Positions 12,403-19,186 of a stretch of 20,268 nucleotides of DNA are shown one piece after another; position 1 is the first letter of the stretch; each line of letters opens with the position of its first letter. The notes under the pieces were generated by a model. The model did not search any database. It was not told the DNA's origin and worked only from the letters and a program-made list of their open reading frames with translations. Position numbers and translations under genes: made by a program. The stretch lies in NCBI GenBank assembly GCA_900549955.1, contig URQH01000025.1, forward strand, positions 1-20,268, in the 5' to 3' direction. The DNA is from an uncultured Eubacteriales bacterium. GTDB taxonomy: Bacteria; Bacillota; Clostridia; Christensenellales; CAG-138.

Positions 12403-13716
12403 ATGAAGATCACGGTCGTGGGAACGGGCTACGTCGGTTTGATTGCGGGCGTCTGCTTTGCGGACTTTGGCAACGACGTCCTGTGCGTGGAAAACAATGC
12501 GGACAAGCTGGCCGCGCTGCGGCGCGGCGAGTGCCCGATCTATGAACCCGGCGTGAACGAGCTGCTTCGCCGTAACATGGCGGAGGAGCGGATCCATTTT
12601 ACCGGCGACATGCGGGAGGGCGTCGCCTTTGGCGAGCTCATCTTCATCACGGTGGGCACGCCGGAGGACGCCGAAGGGAACGCCGATCTGCGCTATGTGT
12701 TTGAGACGGCCGCCGCCATCGGCGACTGGATCGACGGGTACCGGCTCGTCGTGGACAAGTCCACCGTGCCGGTCGGCACTTCGCGCGAGGTTGGGCGGAT
12801 CATCCGGGAGCGCATGGCGGCGCGCGGCGTGTCGCACCCGTTCGACGTGGCGTCCAACCCGGAGTTTTTGCGCGAGGGCAAGTCGGTGTCCGACTTTTTG
12901 AACCCGGACCGCATTGTGCTCGGCGTCGGTTCCGCCCGCGCAGAGCGGCTGCTGCGGGAGCTGTACCAGGTGTTTGTACACTCCAACAAGCCCATGATCG
13001 TCACGACGCCGGAGACGGCGGAGATGATCAAATACGTGACCAATTCGTTTCTTGCGACGAAAATTGCATTCATCAACGAGGTGGCCAACCTCTGCGAGCA
13101 GGTGGGAGCGAACGTGCTGGAGGTGGCGCGCACGCTCGGCATGGACGGGCGCATCTCGCCCAAATACCTGCATCCCGGCCCGGGCTATGGCGGCTCGTGT
13201 TTTCCCAAGGATACCAAGGCGATCGCGCGGACGGCGCGGCAATACGGGGTGCAGCTGTCGATCGTGGAGAGCGCCATCGCGGCCAACGAGCAGCAAAAGC
13301 GCTTTGCGGCCGCCAAGATCGAGCGGCACATGCCGGAGGGCGGCGTGCTGGCGGTGCTGGGGCTGTCGTTCAAGCCGGAGACGGACGACGTGCGCGAATC
13401 CCCCGCCGTGGACATCCTGCGCCAGCTGGCCGGTACCGGCAGGTTCCGGTTCCGCCTGTACGACCCGCAGGCCATGGACAACGCGCGCCTGGCGCTTGCC
13501 GGTCTGCCGGGCATGACCTGGTGCAGGACGCGGGACGAGGCGCTCTCCAGGGCGGACGCGGCGGCGATCGTCACCGAGTGGGCGCAGTTCCGCAGCCTCG
13601 ACTTTGACCGGCTCGCCCGGCTGATGCGCGGGCGGCTGCTGTTTGATTTCCGGAACATCTATTGCCGTGCCGATGCGGAGCAGAAGGGCTTTACCTATGT
13701 GGGCACGGGGGTATGA
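12403..13716 (+). CDS. ugd: UDP-glucose 6-dehydrogenase
   Basis: The 437-residue protein oxidises UDP-glucose to UDP-glucuronate with two NAD, a cytoplasmic step toward acidic envelope polysaccharides. The NAD-binding Rossmann motif GTGYVGL occupies residues 7-13; TVGTPED (84-90), DKSTVPVGT (118-126), SNPEFLREG (151-159) and the catalytic cysteine motif GYGGSCFPKDT (261-271, Cys266) are all present. The C-terminal domain holds LGLSFKPETDDVRESPA. Length and motif order are normal. ATG 12403 follows AGGAGG (12388-12393) by nine bases; an upstream in-frame ATG at 12346 has no ribosome site. It has its own consensus promoter, so it is not simply part of the Bce-type operon, though both concern the cell envelope. 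A strong bidirectional terminator follows. Confidence 0.95.
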   Translation: MKITVVGTGYVGLIAGVCFADFGNDVLCVENNADKLAALRRGECPIYEPGVNELLRRNMAEERIHFTGDMREGVAFGELIFITVGTPEDAEGNADLRYVFETAAAIGDWIDGYRLVVDKSTVPVGTSREVGRIIRERMAARGVSHPFDVASNPEFLREGKSVSDFLNPDRIVLGVGSARAERLLRELYQVFVHSNKPMIVTTPETAEMIKYVTNSFLATKIAFINEVANLCEQVGANVLEVARTLGMDGRISPKYLHPGPGYGGSCFPKDTKAIARTARQYGVQLSIVESAIAANEQQKRFAAAKIERHMPEGGVLAVLGLSFKPETDDVRESPAVDILRQLAGTGRFRFRLYDPQAMDNARLALAGLPGMTWCRTRDEALSRADAAAIVTEWAQFRSLDFDRLARLMRGRLLFDFRNIYCRADAEQKGFTYVGTGV

Positions 13717-16067
13717 GCTGATGCGATAAGGATCGGCGAGAACGGGACAGGGAAGGCCCCGCCGCGCGGTAGCGCGGCGGGGCCTTTTGTCGCTGGAAGG
13801 GGAGGCACGTTACGCCTGCTGTTCGGGCGCCGGCTGCGCATCGGAAGACGGCGCGGGCGCGTCGCCGCCGGCGCCGGCTGCCCGGCGCTGCCGAGCGGCA
13901 GGCGGATCTCTGCGCGGAACAGGTCGCCGTCGGGCAGGATCGTAAGCGTGCCGTGCTGCAGCTGGACGAGGCTGCTCGCGATCGACAGGCCGAGCCCGCT
14001 GCCCTCCGCGTGGCGGGAGGCGTCGCCGCGCACGAAGCGCTCCATCAGCTCCTCGCCGCGCATGTCGAGCGGTTCGCGCGAGATGTTGCGCAGCGTCAGC
14101 GTGGCGCAGTCCGTGCCGGCCGCCGCGTCGAGGTAGACGCGCGTGCCGGGCAGGGCGTATTTGACGGCGTTGCCGAGCAGGTTGTCGAACACGCGCCAGA
14201 GCAGCCGCCCGTCCGCAAGCACCACGAGCGGGCGCTCCGGCAGGTGCAGCACGGGCGTGAGCTGCGCGGCGGCAAAGCGGTCGCCGTATTCGGCGGCGCA
14301 CTGGCGCAGCAGTTCCGCCGCGTCCACGGGCGCCAGCTGCACGTGCAGCGCGCCGCTGGACGCCTTGGACGCCTCCACCACGTCCTCCGTCAGCTTTTTG
14401 AGCCGCTGCGCCTGCCGGTCGAGCACGGCCACGTAGCCCTCCGCCGTCCCGTTGTGCAGGTCCTCCTTCTTGAGCAGCTCCACATAGTTGACGATGGAGG
14501 TAAGCGGGGTCTTGAGGTCGTGCGAGACGTTCGTGATGAGGTCGGTCTTCATCCGCTCGGACTTCATGCGCTCCTCCAGCGCGCGCTGCGCGCCCTCGCT
14601 CACGCGGCCCAAGTCCTCCGCCAGCGTGCGCACGCCGCGCGGCATGCCCTTTGTCTCGACGCGGCAGACCAGGTCGCCCCCGGCGAGCTTCTGCGCGCCG
14701 CGCCGCAGCCGGTCGAACCCCACCGCATAGCGGCAAAGCAGCAGCGCCCCCGCCGCCGAGAGCAGCAGGTACAGCAGCAGATAGAGGTCGCTGGAATAGA
14801 ACGCCTCGTTGATCAGCACCACGGACAGCAGCACATAGCCGCCGCAGGCGAGCAGCAGCTTCCACACCAGCGGCAGGCCGTGCAGCACGGCCGACACGCC
14901 GCTCCATGCGCTGCGCGCGCCGCGCAGGAGGCAGCGCAGCGCCCGGTAGACGAGCATGGACGAGAGCCAGGTGCGCGTCTTGACCCGCACGGCCGTGCTC
15001 ATGGACACGAGCAGGAACAGCAGCAGCAGCCCCGCGGCGCCGCCGCAGAAGAAGAGCAGGTATGGGATCAGCGAGCTGAGCACCCGGCCGCCCACCGCCG
15101 CGTAAAACTGGATCGTGTTGATCAGAAAGCCGCACCCAAGCCCCAGCGCCGCCGAGAGCACGTAAAACACGTCCGTCGGGATGCGGTCGACCCAGCCGCG
15201 CCGTACCTGCTCCTCGCCGGGGCGGTGGCCGGCGGCGGACAGCAGGAACACATACAGCAGCGCGCACAGCAGCAGCTGCACAAGGCACAGCACCGGCAGC
15301 GCAAAGCGCAGGCGCAGCAGCCGCTCGTGCAGCGGCTGGAGGAGCGAAAAGGCGTCCGGCGCGGTGAGCGCGGGGTCGAGATACAGCTCCAGCGTGCAGG
15401 AAAAATAGGCGAGTTCTTCGTCGCCGGACGGCGCGCCCGTGTCCGCCGTGCCGTAGTCGGTCTGCGTGGCGGCGTCCGTCTGGACGGGGCTCGTGGCCTG
15501 TACGCCTATACCCTCCGTGTCGGTTTCGGCCTCCGCCGGCGCGGCCTCCCCGTCCGGCTCGGGCGTGGGGGCCAGGTCGGCGGTGGGCGTGTCGGCGGTG
15601 GGCGTGTTCGCGGGCGGCGCGGTCTTCACCGGCTCGCTCTCCGGCTGGTAGGAGAAGCTGTGGTGCGTCGTGGACAGCGCCGTCAGGCCGGACACGTCCG
15701 CCGCGCCGTAGAGCAACGCCCCGGTTTCGTCCAGGATGCGCGCGCGCAGGTTGGTGTACGCCGGGTCAAACAGCGTGTCGAGCTGCGACCTGGCGTCGTC
15801 GCCAAGGAGCAGTGGCGTGCCGGCGTCCTTGACCGGGTCCGGCGCGCCGGGGACCAGTTCGAGCAGGGAAGAGCGCGCGGCGCTGGCGTAATAGCTGGCC
15901 AGCCGCCGGCACAGGCTCGACTCGGCAAAGGGCACGGGCCGGTCGTACGCGCCGTTGCTCGAGAGGTAAAGCGTGCCCAGCCCGCTGATGACGGCGCCGC
16001 CGAGCAGCAGCAGGAACAGCACGATGGCGGCGGCCTTGGCCGCGGTGGAGGCGATGAGGCGTTTCAT
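13695..16067 (-). CDS. Membrane sensor histidine kinase, probably frameshifted near its C-terminus
   Basis: As read, the protein has 790 residues. An N-terminal helix (13-34) precedes an outside domain (35-250) with a Thr/Pro/Ala/Glu-rich stretch (145-185), followed by about five to six further membrane helices (256-278, 299-318, 330-355, 400-420, 425-448), an unusual multi-helix layout. The kinase core has His516 in TNVSHDLKTPLTSIVNY, Asn629 and Asn633 (DNLLGNAVKY) and GSGLGLS (689-695); the DxGxG box is replaced by NISREPLDMR, a known variant of this branch. After residue ~730 the frame becomes Arg/Pro-rich, crosses the terminator and overlaps the end of ugd. A one-base shift near 13860-13890 gives the end APSSDAQPAPEQQA and a stop at 13810, which looks more natural. 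Start ATG follows GAGGAGGGA by five bases. Partner of the regulator upstream. Confidence 0.85.
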   Translation of the reverse strand: MKRLIASTAAKAAAIVLFLLLLGGAVISGLGTLYLSSNGAYDRPVPFAESSLCRRLASYYASAARSSLLELVPGAPDPVKDAGTPLLLGDDARSQLDTLFDPAYTNLRARILDETGALLYGAADVSGLTALSTTHHSFSYQPESEPVKTAPPANTPTADTPTADLAPTPEPDGEAAPAEAETDTEGIGVQATSPVQTDAATQTDYGTADTGAPSGDEELAYFSCTLELYLDPALTAPDAFSLLQPLHERLLRLRFALPVLCLVQLLLCALLYVFLLSAAGHRPGEEQVRRGWVDRIPTDVFYVLSAALGLGCGFLINTIQFYAAVGGRVLSSLIPYLLFFCGGAAGLLLLFLLVSMSTAVRVKTRTWLSSMLVYRALRCLLRGARSAWSGVSAVLHGLPLVWKLLLACGGYVLLSVVLINEAFYSSDLYLLLYLLLSAAGALLLCRYAVGFDRLRRGAQKLAGGDLVCRVETKGMPRGVRTLAEDLGRVSEGAQRALEERMKSERMKTDLITNVSHDLKTPLTSIVNYVELLKKEDLHNGTAEGYVAVLDRQAQRLKKLTEDVVEASKASSGALHVQLAPVDAAELLRQCAAEYGDRFAAAQLTPVLHLPERPLVVLADGRLLWRVFDNLLGNAVKYALPGTRVYLDAAAGTDCATLTLRNISREPLDMRGEELMERFVRGDASRHAEGSGLGLSIASSLVQLQHGTLTILPDGDLFRAEIRLPLGSAGQPAPAATRPRRLPMRSRRPNSRRNVPPLPATKGPAALPRGGAFPVPFSPILIASAHTPVPT
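13753..13790. terminator. Bidirectional terminator between ugd and the minus-strand kinase
   Basis: A perfect 15-bp stem, AAGGCCCCGCCGCGC (13753-13767) and GCGCGGCGGGGCCTT (13772-13786), with a GGTA loop, ends in T-rich sequence on the plus strand and has AA on the other side. It lies between convergent genes and probably serves both. The kinase frame as it reads runs through it (see that entry). Confidence 0.85.
15576..15605 (-). repeat. Two perfect 15-bp tandem repeats in the kinase sensor domain
   Basis: The unit GTCGGCGGTGGGCGT occurs twice head to tail (15576-15590, 15591-15605) and encodes TPTAD twice on the minus strand within the Thr/Pro-rich outside linker. Its whole-codon length means copy number could vary without breaking the frame. 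Confidence 0.85.
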
Positions 16068-16126
16068 GGGAGTCCCTCCTCAATGGCATGGTTTTCCCAG
16101 GGAAGCGGAAGGCACGGCGGGGCGGT

Positions 16127-16825
16127 TCAGGGGCGCTCCATGCGGTACCCCTGGCCCCAGACGACCTTCAGATAGCGCGGGTCGGCCGGGTTGATCTCGA
16201 TCTTTTCGCGCAGGTGCCGGATGTGCACGGGCACGGTGTTTTCCGCGCCGTAGGCCGGGCCGCTCCACGCCGCCTCGTAGATCTGGCGGGAGGAGTACAC
16301 GCGGCCGGGGTGCTCCATGAGCAGCTTCAGGATGTTGTACTCGATGGGCGTGAGCGAAACCGGCTCGCCGTCCACCGTCACGGCCTTGGCCGCGTCGTCC
16401 AGCTCGATGCCGCCGATCACGAGCCGCTCCGGCCGCTCCGCGATCGCGCCGAGGCGCGTGTAGCGCCGCAGCTGCGACTTGACGCGCGCCATGAGCTCCA
16501 TCGGGTTGAAGGGCTTGGTCACGTAGTCGTCCGCGCCCACGGTCAGCCCCAGCACCTTGTCGCTGTCCTCGCTCTTGGCGGTCAGCAGGATGATGGGGAA
16601 GTTGTGCGTTTCGCGCAGGCGCAGCGTGGCGGCGATGCCGTCGAGCCCGGGCATCATGACGTCCAGCAGCAGCAGGTGCACGTCGTTCTTTTCGGCCAGT
16701 TGCAGCGCCTCGGTGCCGTTTTTGGCCAGCAGCGTGCGATAGCCCTCCGCGCGCAGGTAGATGTCGAGCGCGGCGACGATGTCCGGGTCGTCGTCGCAGA
16801 TCAGGATCGTGTAAGTTTCGGCCAT
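16127..16825 (-). CDS. OmpR-family response regulator (VanR-like)
   Basis: The 232-residue protein has a receiver domain (about 5-120) with acidic D11-D13, phospho-acceptor Asp55 (LLLDVMMPGLDG) and Lys104 (VTKPFNPMEL), and a winged-helix DNA-binding domain (about 135-232) with LTPIEYNILKLLMEHPGRVYSS and the recognition segment ENTVPVHIRHLREKIE. It is most like VanR/PhoP-type regulators that act on envelope functions. Start ATG 16825 follows GGGAGGGAC; a TTG at 16840 is in frame but would include the ribosome site. The kinase gene begins 59 bases after its stop, so they form a pair. Just upstream, AGGATA is repeated on the plus strand at 16840-16845 and 16851-16856 (11-bp period), a spacing such regulators like, so self-regulation is possible. 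The target genes are unknown. Confidence 0.92.
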   Translation of the reverse strand: MAETYTILICDDDPDIVAALDIYLRAEGYRTLLAKNGTEALQLAEKNDVHLLLLDVMMPGLDGIAATLRLRETHNFPIILLTAKSEDSDKVLGLTVGADDYVTKPFNPMELMARVKSQLRRYTRLGAIAERPERLVIGGIELDDAAKAVTVDGEPVSLTPIEYNILKLLMEHPGRVYSSRQIYEAAWSGPAYGAENTVPVHIRHLREKIEINPADPRYLKVVWGQGYRMERP

Positions 16826-16891
16826 GTCCGTCCCTCCCAAGGATAGTTTGAGGATACTGCCCGCCGGATTATGAAAAAAGGGGTGAAATCC

Positions 16892-17638
16892 TTAAGAATC
16901 GCTTAACGTCCAGTCCATGAATTCGCCGCCGGCCTCGAAGTGCTGTTTGCCGCCGTGTGTGCCGGAGAAATAGAACGCGTCGCCGCTCTCCACGAGGCGC
17001 AGCTCCATCTCCTGCTCCGGGCGGATCTCCGCCGCATAGTTGATGTGCAGCCGCCGGAGGCAGCGGCGCGAGAGCAGCGCGGCGCCCAGCGCGTCGCATA
17101 GCCAGTCGGCATAGCGGGTGTTGTTCACGTGCCCGTTCACGTCCAGGTCGGTGTAGGCCGGCATGCGCGCCATGCGCCGTTCCTCTCCCGCCGGGTGCGG
17201 CACCGTGCGCGGCAGGGGCAGCGGCGGGACGAGGTCGGCGTTGTCCGGCAGCGTCGACGCGACGGCCTGCGAGACGACCATGTGCCGCTCTGCGCGCTCG
17301 AGCAGCACCCAGAGCGTGCCGGCGCAGCCGAGCTCCGTCCCGTCCAAACCGGTGAACCGGTAATAGCGCGGGTAAAACCCGTGGCGGCCGGGCATCGGGA
17401 ACGTCTCGACCGTCACCCGCTCGCCGATGAGCGGATACCGGTGCATGAGGATCTCCGCACGGGAGATGACCCACACGATGTTGTCCTTGAGCAGCCGGTC
17501 GCGGCCGCAGCCCAGCAGCTGCGCGTGCGTGCCGGCCGTCTCCTGCATGGCCTCGAGAATCGCGCTCGGTCGCCAGCGGCCCTGCATGTCGCAGGTGCAG
17601 GTGCGCAGCAGCAGGTCTTCGCGGTAGGTCTTCAGCAT
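16892..17638 (-). CDS. Acyl-ACP thioesterase
   Basis: The 248-residue protein has the double hot-dog fold of the bacterial/plant acyl-ACP thioesterase family, which releases free fatty acids from acyl carrier protein. The second domain contains the family's key segment DLDVNGHVNNTRYADW (164-179) with the catalytic Asn168 and His170; the first domain shows AILEAMQETAGTHA (26-39) and VWVISRAEI (55-63), followed by a strand ending in VTVETFPMPGR. Length is normal for bacterial members. GAGGTG precedes ATG 17638. It lies between rlmH, from which it is separated by a terminator and its own promoter, and the two-component pair 66 bases downstream, with only a weak 4-bp hairpin plus T-run between, so readthrough into the regulator is possible. 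Chain-length preference cannot be told. Confidence 0.92.
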   Translation of the reverse strand: MLKTYREDLLLRTCTCDMQGRWRPSAILEAMQETAGTHAQLLGCGRDRLLKDNIVWVISRAEILMHRYPLIGERVTVETFPMPGRHGFYPRYYRFTGLDGTELGCAGTLWVLLERAERHMVVSQAVASTLPDNADLVPPLPLPRTVPHPAGEERRMARMPAYTDLDVNGHVNNTRYADWLCDALGAALLSRRCLRRLHINYAAEIRPEQEMELRLVESGDAFYFSGTHGGKQHFEAGGEFMDWTLSDS

Positions 17639-17698
17639 GGCATGTCACCTCGTCTCTGTTTGTCGGGGGCTGGCCTCATGGGGGCCGGCCCAGGCCCT

Positions 17699-17707
17699 AT
17701 TGTACCA
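17699..17707 (-). promoter_or_regulatory. Extended -10 promoter of the thioesterase gene
   Basis: Read on the minus strand the site is TGGTACAAT, a TGn extension with a 5/6 -10 box. The -35 position falls in the T-run of the preceding terminator and is poor. The start codon is about 55 bases downstream. Confidence 0.55.
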
Positions 17708-17720
17708 CAGCGCGGCGCAC

Positions 17721-17742
17721 AAAAAAAGCCGCGCGGCGCGGC
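17721..17742 (-). terminator. Terminator of the walJ-like/rlmH operon
   Basis: On the minus strand a 6-bp stem GCCGCG/CGCGGC with a 3-base loop (17728-17742) is followed by seven T residues (17727-17721). It lies 21 bases after the rlmH stop. Confidence 0.82.
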
Positions 17743-17763
17743 AGAGGGGGCGGCTGGCGGGCG

Positions 17764-18243
17764 TCACTTGTGATACGGCTCGCCGAACAGGATCTTGTGC
17801 GCGCGGTACACCTGCTCGAGCAGCACGAGCCGGGCGATGCGGTGCGGCAGCGTCATGTCCGAGAGCGAGAGCGTCTCGTTTGCGCGCTGAAGCACCGCGC
17901 CGGACAGGCCGAGCGAACCGCCGATGACGAACGTCACGCAGCGCGCGCCGCCGTCGCGCAGCTGCCCCAGGCGCGCGGCGAACGCCTCCGAGGTGCGGCG
18001 CGTCCCGCCGATGGCGAGCGCCACCACGTGCTCGTCCGCGCCGATGCGCGCAAGCAGCCGCTCACCCTCGCGGTCCATGACCTGCCGCCGCTGGGCGGCG
18101 GAGAGCGTTTCAGGCGCGCGCTCATCCGGCACCTCGCCGATCTCCACGGTGCAGAAGCGCCGGAGCCGCTTCTGAAATTCCGCCTCGGCGGCCTCAAAGT
18201 ACGGTTCTTTCAGCTTGCCGACGCACAGGATGCGGATGGTCAT
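17764..18243 (-). CDS. rlmH: 23S rRNA (pseudouridine1915-N3)-methyltransferase RlmH
   Basis: The 159-residue protein is a full-length RlmH, an SPOUT-class enzyme that methylates pseudouridine 1915 in helix 69 of 23S rRNA in assembled ribosomes using S-adenosylmethionine. Clear landmarks are ILCVGKLKEPYF at the start, FVIGGSLGLSGAV (105-117) that forms the cofactor-binding knot, SLSDMTLPHRIARLVLLEQVYRA (126-148) and the very conserved C-terminal GEPYHK. ATG 18243 overlaps the stop of the upstream walJ-like gene in ATGA, with GGGAGG six bases before it. This gene order, a WalJ-like protein followed by RlmH, recalls the end of the wal cluster of Bacillota. A terminator follows. Confidence 0.97.
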   Translation of the reverse strand: MTIRILCVGKLKEPYFEAAEAEFQKRLRRFCTVEIGEVPDERAPETLSAAQRRQVMDREGERLLARIGADEHVVALAIGGTRRTSEAFAARLGQLRDGGARCVTFVIGGSLGLSGAVLQRANETLSLSDMTLPHRIARLVLLEQVYRAHKILFGEPYHK

Positions 18244-19079
18244 GGCCGGCCTCCCGCGCCCGTGCGGGCGGGCGCGCCGGCCGCGCAGGCGGCCGGCCCG
18301 GCCGGGAAAAAGCCGGTGGCGTGGTCGCGTCGGGCGACGGTCACGCGCACCTCGTCGCCAAAGCCGGCCTCTTTGAGCGCGGCGCGCACGGTCACGGCGG
18401 CCAGCTCCGGCGTGTTGTTTTCCCTGGAGAGGTGGCCGAGGATGAACTCCCGCATGCCGATCCTGGCGAGGCGCACGACGGTGGCCGCGGCGTCCTCGTT
18501 GCACAGGTGCCCGTTTTCGGACAGGATGCGCCGCTTGAGCGGGTAGGGGTAGCTGCCCGAGAGCAGCATGTCCACGTCGTGGTTGGCCTCGAGCAGCAGC
18601 ACGTCGCACCCGGAGACGAGCTCGATCAGCCGCTCGCTCATGCAGCCCACGTCCGTCAGCACTGCGCACCGGCCGCTGCCGTCTGCAAAGGTATAGCCTA
18701 CGGCGTGCGCGCTGTCGTGCGGGATGGAAAACGGCAGGATGTGGACGCCGCGCCAGAAGAACGGGTGGTCCGGCTCGAACACGCGCATGCGCCCGGGCGC
18801 GATGGCGCCGACGGACGCCGGCAGCGCGGCAAAGCAGTCCGCCGCGGCGAACACGGGCAGGTCATAGCGGCGCGACAGCACGCCCACGCCCTGCACGTGG
18901 TCGATGTGCTCGTGCGTGAGCAGGATCGCGTCGAGCGACGCCGCCGGCACGCCGATCTCCGACAGGAGCGACTCGATCCGCCTGCCGGTGCCGCCCGCGT
19001 CGAGGAGCAGCCGCGCGCCGCCGGCCTCCAGGTAGGAGGCGTTGCCGGAGGAGCCGCTGCACAGGGGGCATAACCGCAT
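18240..19079 (-). CDS. walJ: WalJ/YycJ-like metallo-beta-lactamase-fold nuclease
   Basis: The 279-residue protein starts with LCPLCSGSSGNASYL (3-17), the hallmark opening of the WalJ/YycJ group, followed by the metal motif THEHIDH (55-61; H56, H58, D60, H61), SIPHDSAHAVGY (118-129), LTDVG (141-145; Asp143), LLEANHD (162-168) and LGHLSRENNT (214-223). Members are soluble two-metal phosphodiesterases; the Bacillus protein is a DNA exonuclease linked to coordination of cell-wall synthesis and replication. The last ~20 residues are Ala/Gly/Pro-rich and not conserved. ATG 19079 agrees with the family start, with AGAAGG about 11 bases upstream; the longer reading from 19157 would cross the promoter. 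It is translationally coupled to rlmH. Symbol given by family resemblance. Confidence 0.92.
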   Translation of the reverse strand: MRLCPLCSGSSGNASYLEAGGARLLLDAGGTGRRIESLLSEIGVPAASLDAILLTHEHIDHVQGVGVLSRRYDLPVFAAADCFAALPASVGAIAPGRMRVFEPDHPFFWRGVHILPFSIPHDSAHAVGYTFADGSGRCAVLTDVGCMSERLIELVSGCDVLLLEANHDVDMLLSGSYPYPLKRRILSENGHLCNEDAAATVVRLARIGMREFILGHLSRENNTPELAAVTVRAALKEAGFGDEVRVTVARRDHATGFFPAGPAACAAGAPARTGAGGRP

Positions 19080-19121
19080 GGTGACAGAAACCTTCTTTCT
19101 TCGTATCAGTACAACGAAACC

Positions 19122-19130
19122 AGTATAGCA
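19122..19130 (-). promoter_or_regulatory. Extended -10 promoter of the walJ-like/rlmH operon
   Basis: Read on the minus strand this is TGCTATACT, an extended -10 with a 5/6 match to TATAAT. Transcription would start near 19115, about 36 bases before the ATG. No convincing -35 is seen. It is divergent from the ispE-side promoter at 19171-19179. Confidence 0.65.
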
Positions 19131-19170
19131 TATTTTTGCCCGCCGCGTGATACCCATCTTGTACAGGCTG

Positions 19171-19179
19171 TGATATACT
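19171..19179 (+). promoter_or_regulatory. Extended -10 promoter directly at the start of the ispE chimera
   Basis: TGATATACT is an extended -10 element whose last base lies only seven bases before the ATG at 19187, so transcription would begin at or one base before the start codon. This predicts a leaderless or almost leaderless message. Confidence 0.6.
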
Positions 19180-19186
19180 GATCATC

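Noticed and set aside
13953..16175. A 740-codon plus-strand frame opposite the histidine kinase
   Set aside because: Low-complexity antisense shadow of a recognised kinase, for the same codon-bias reason.
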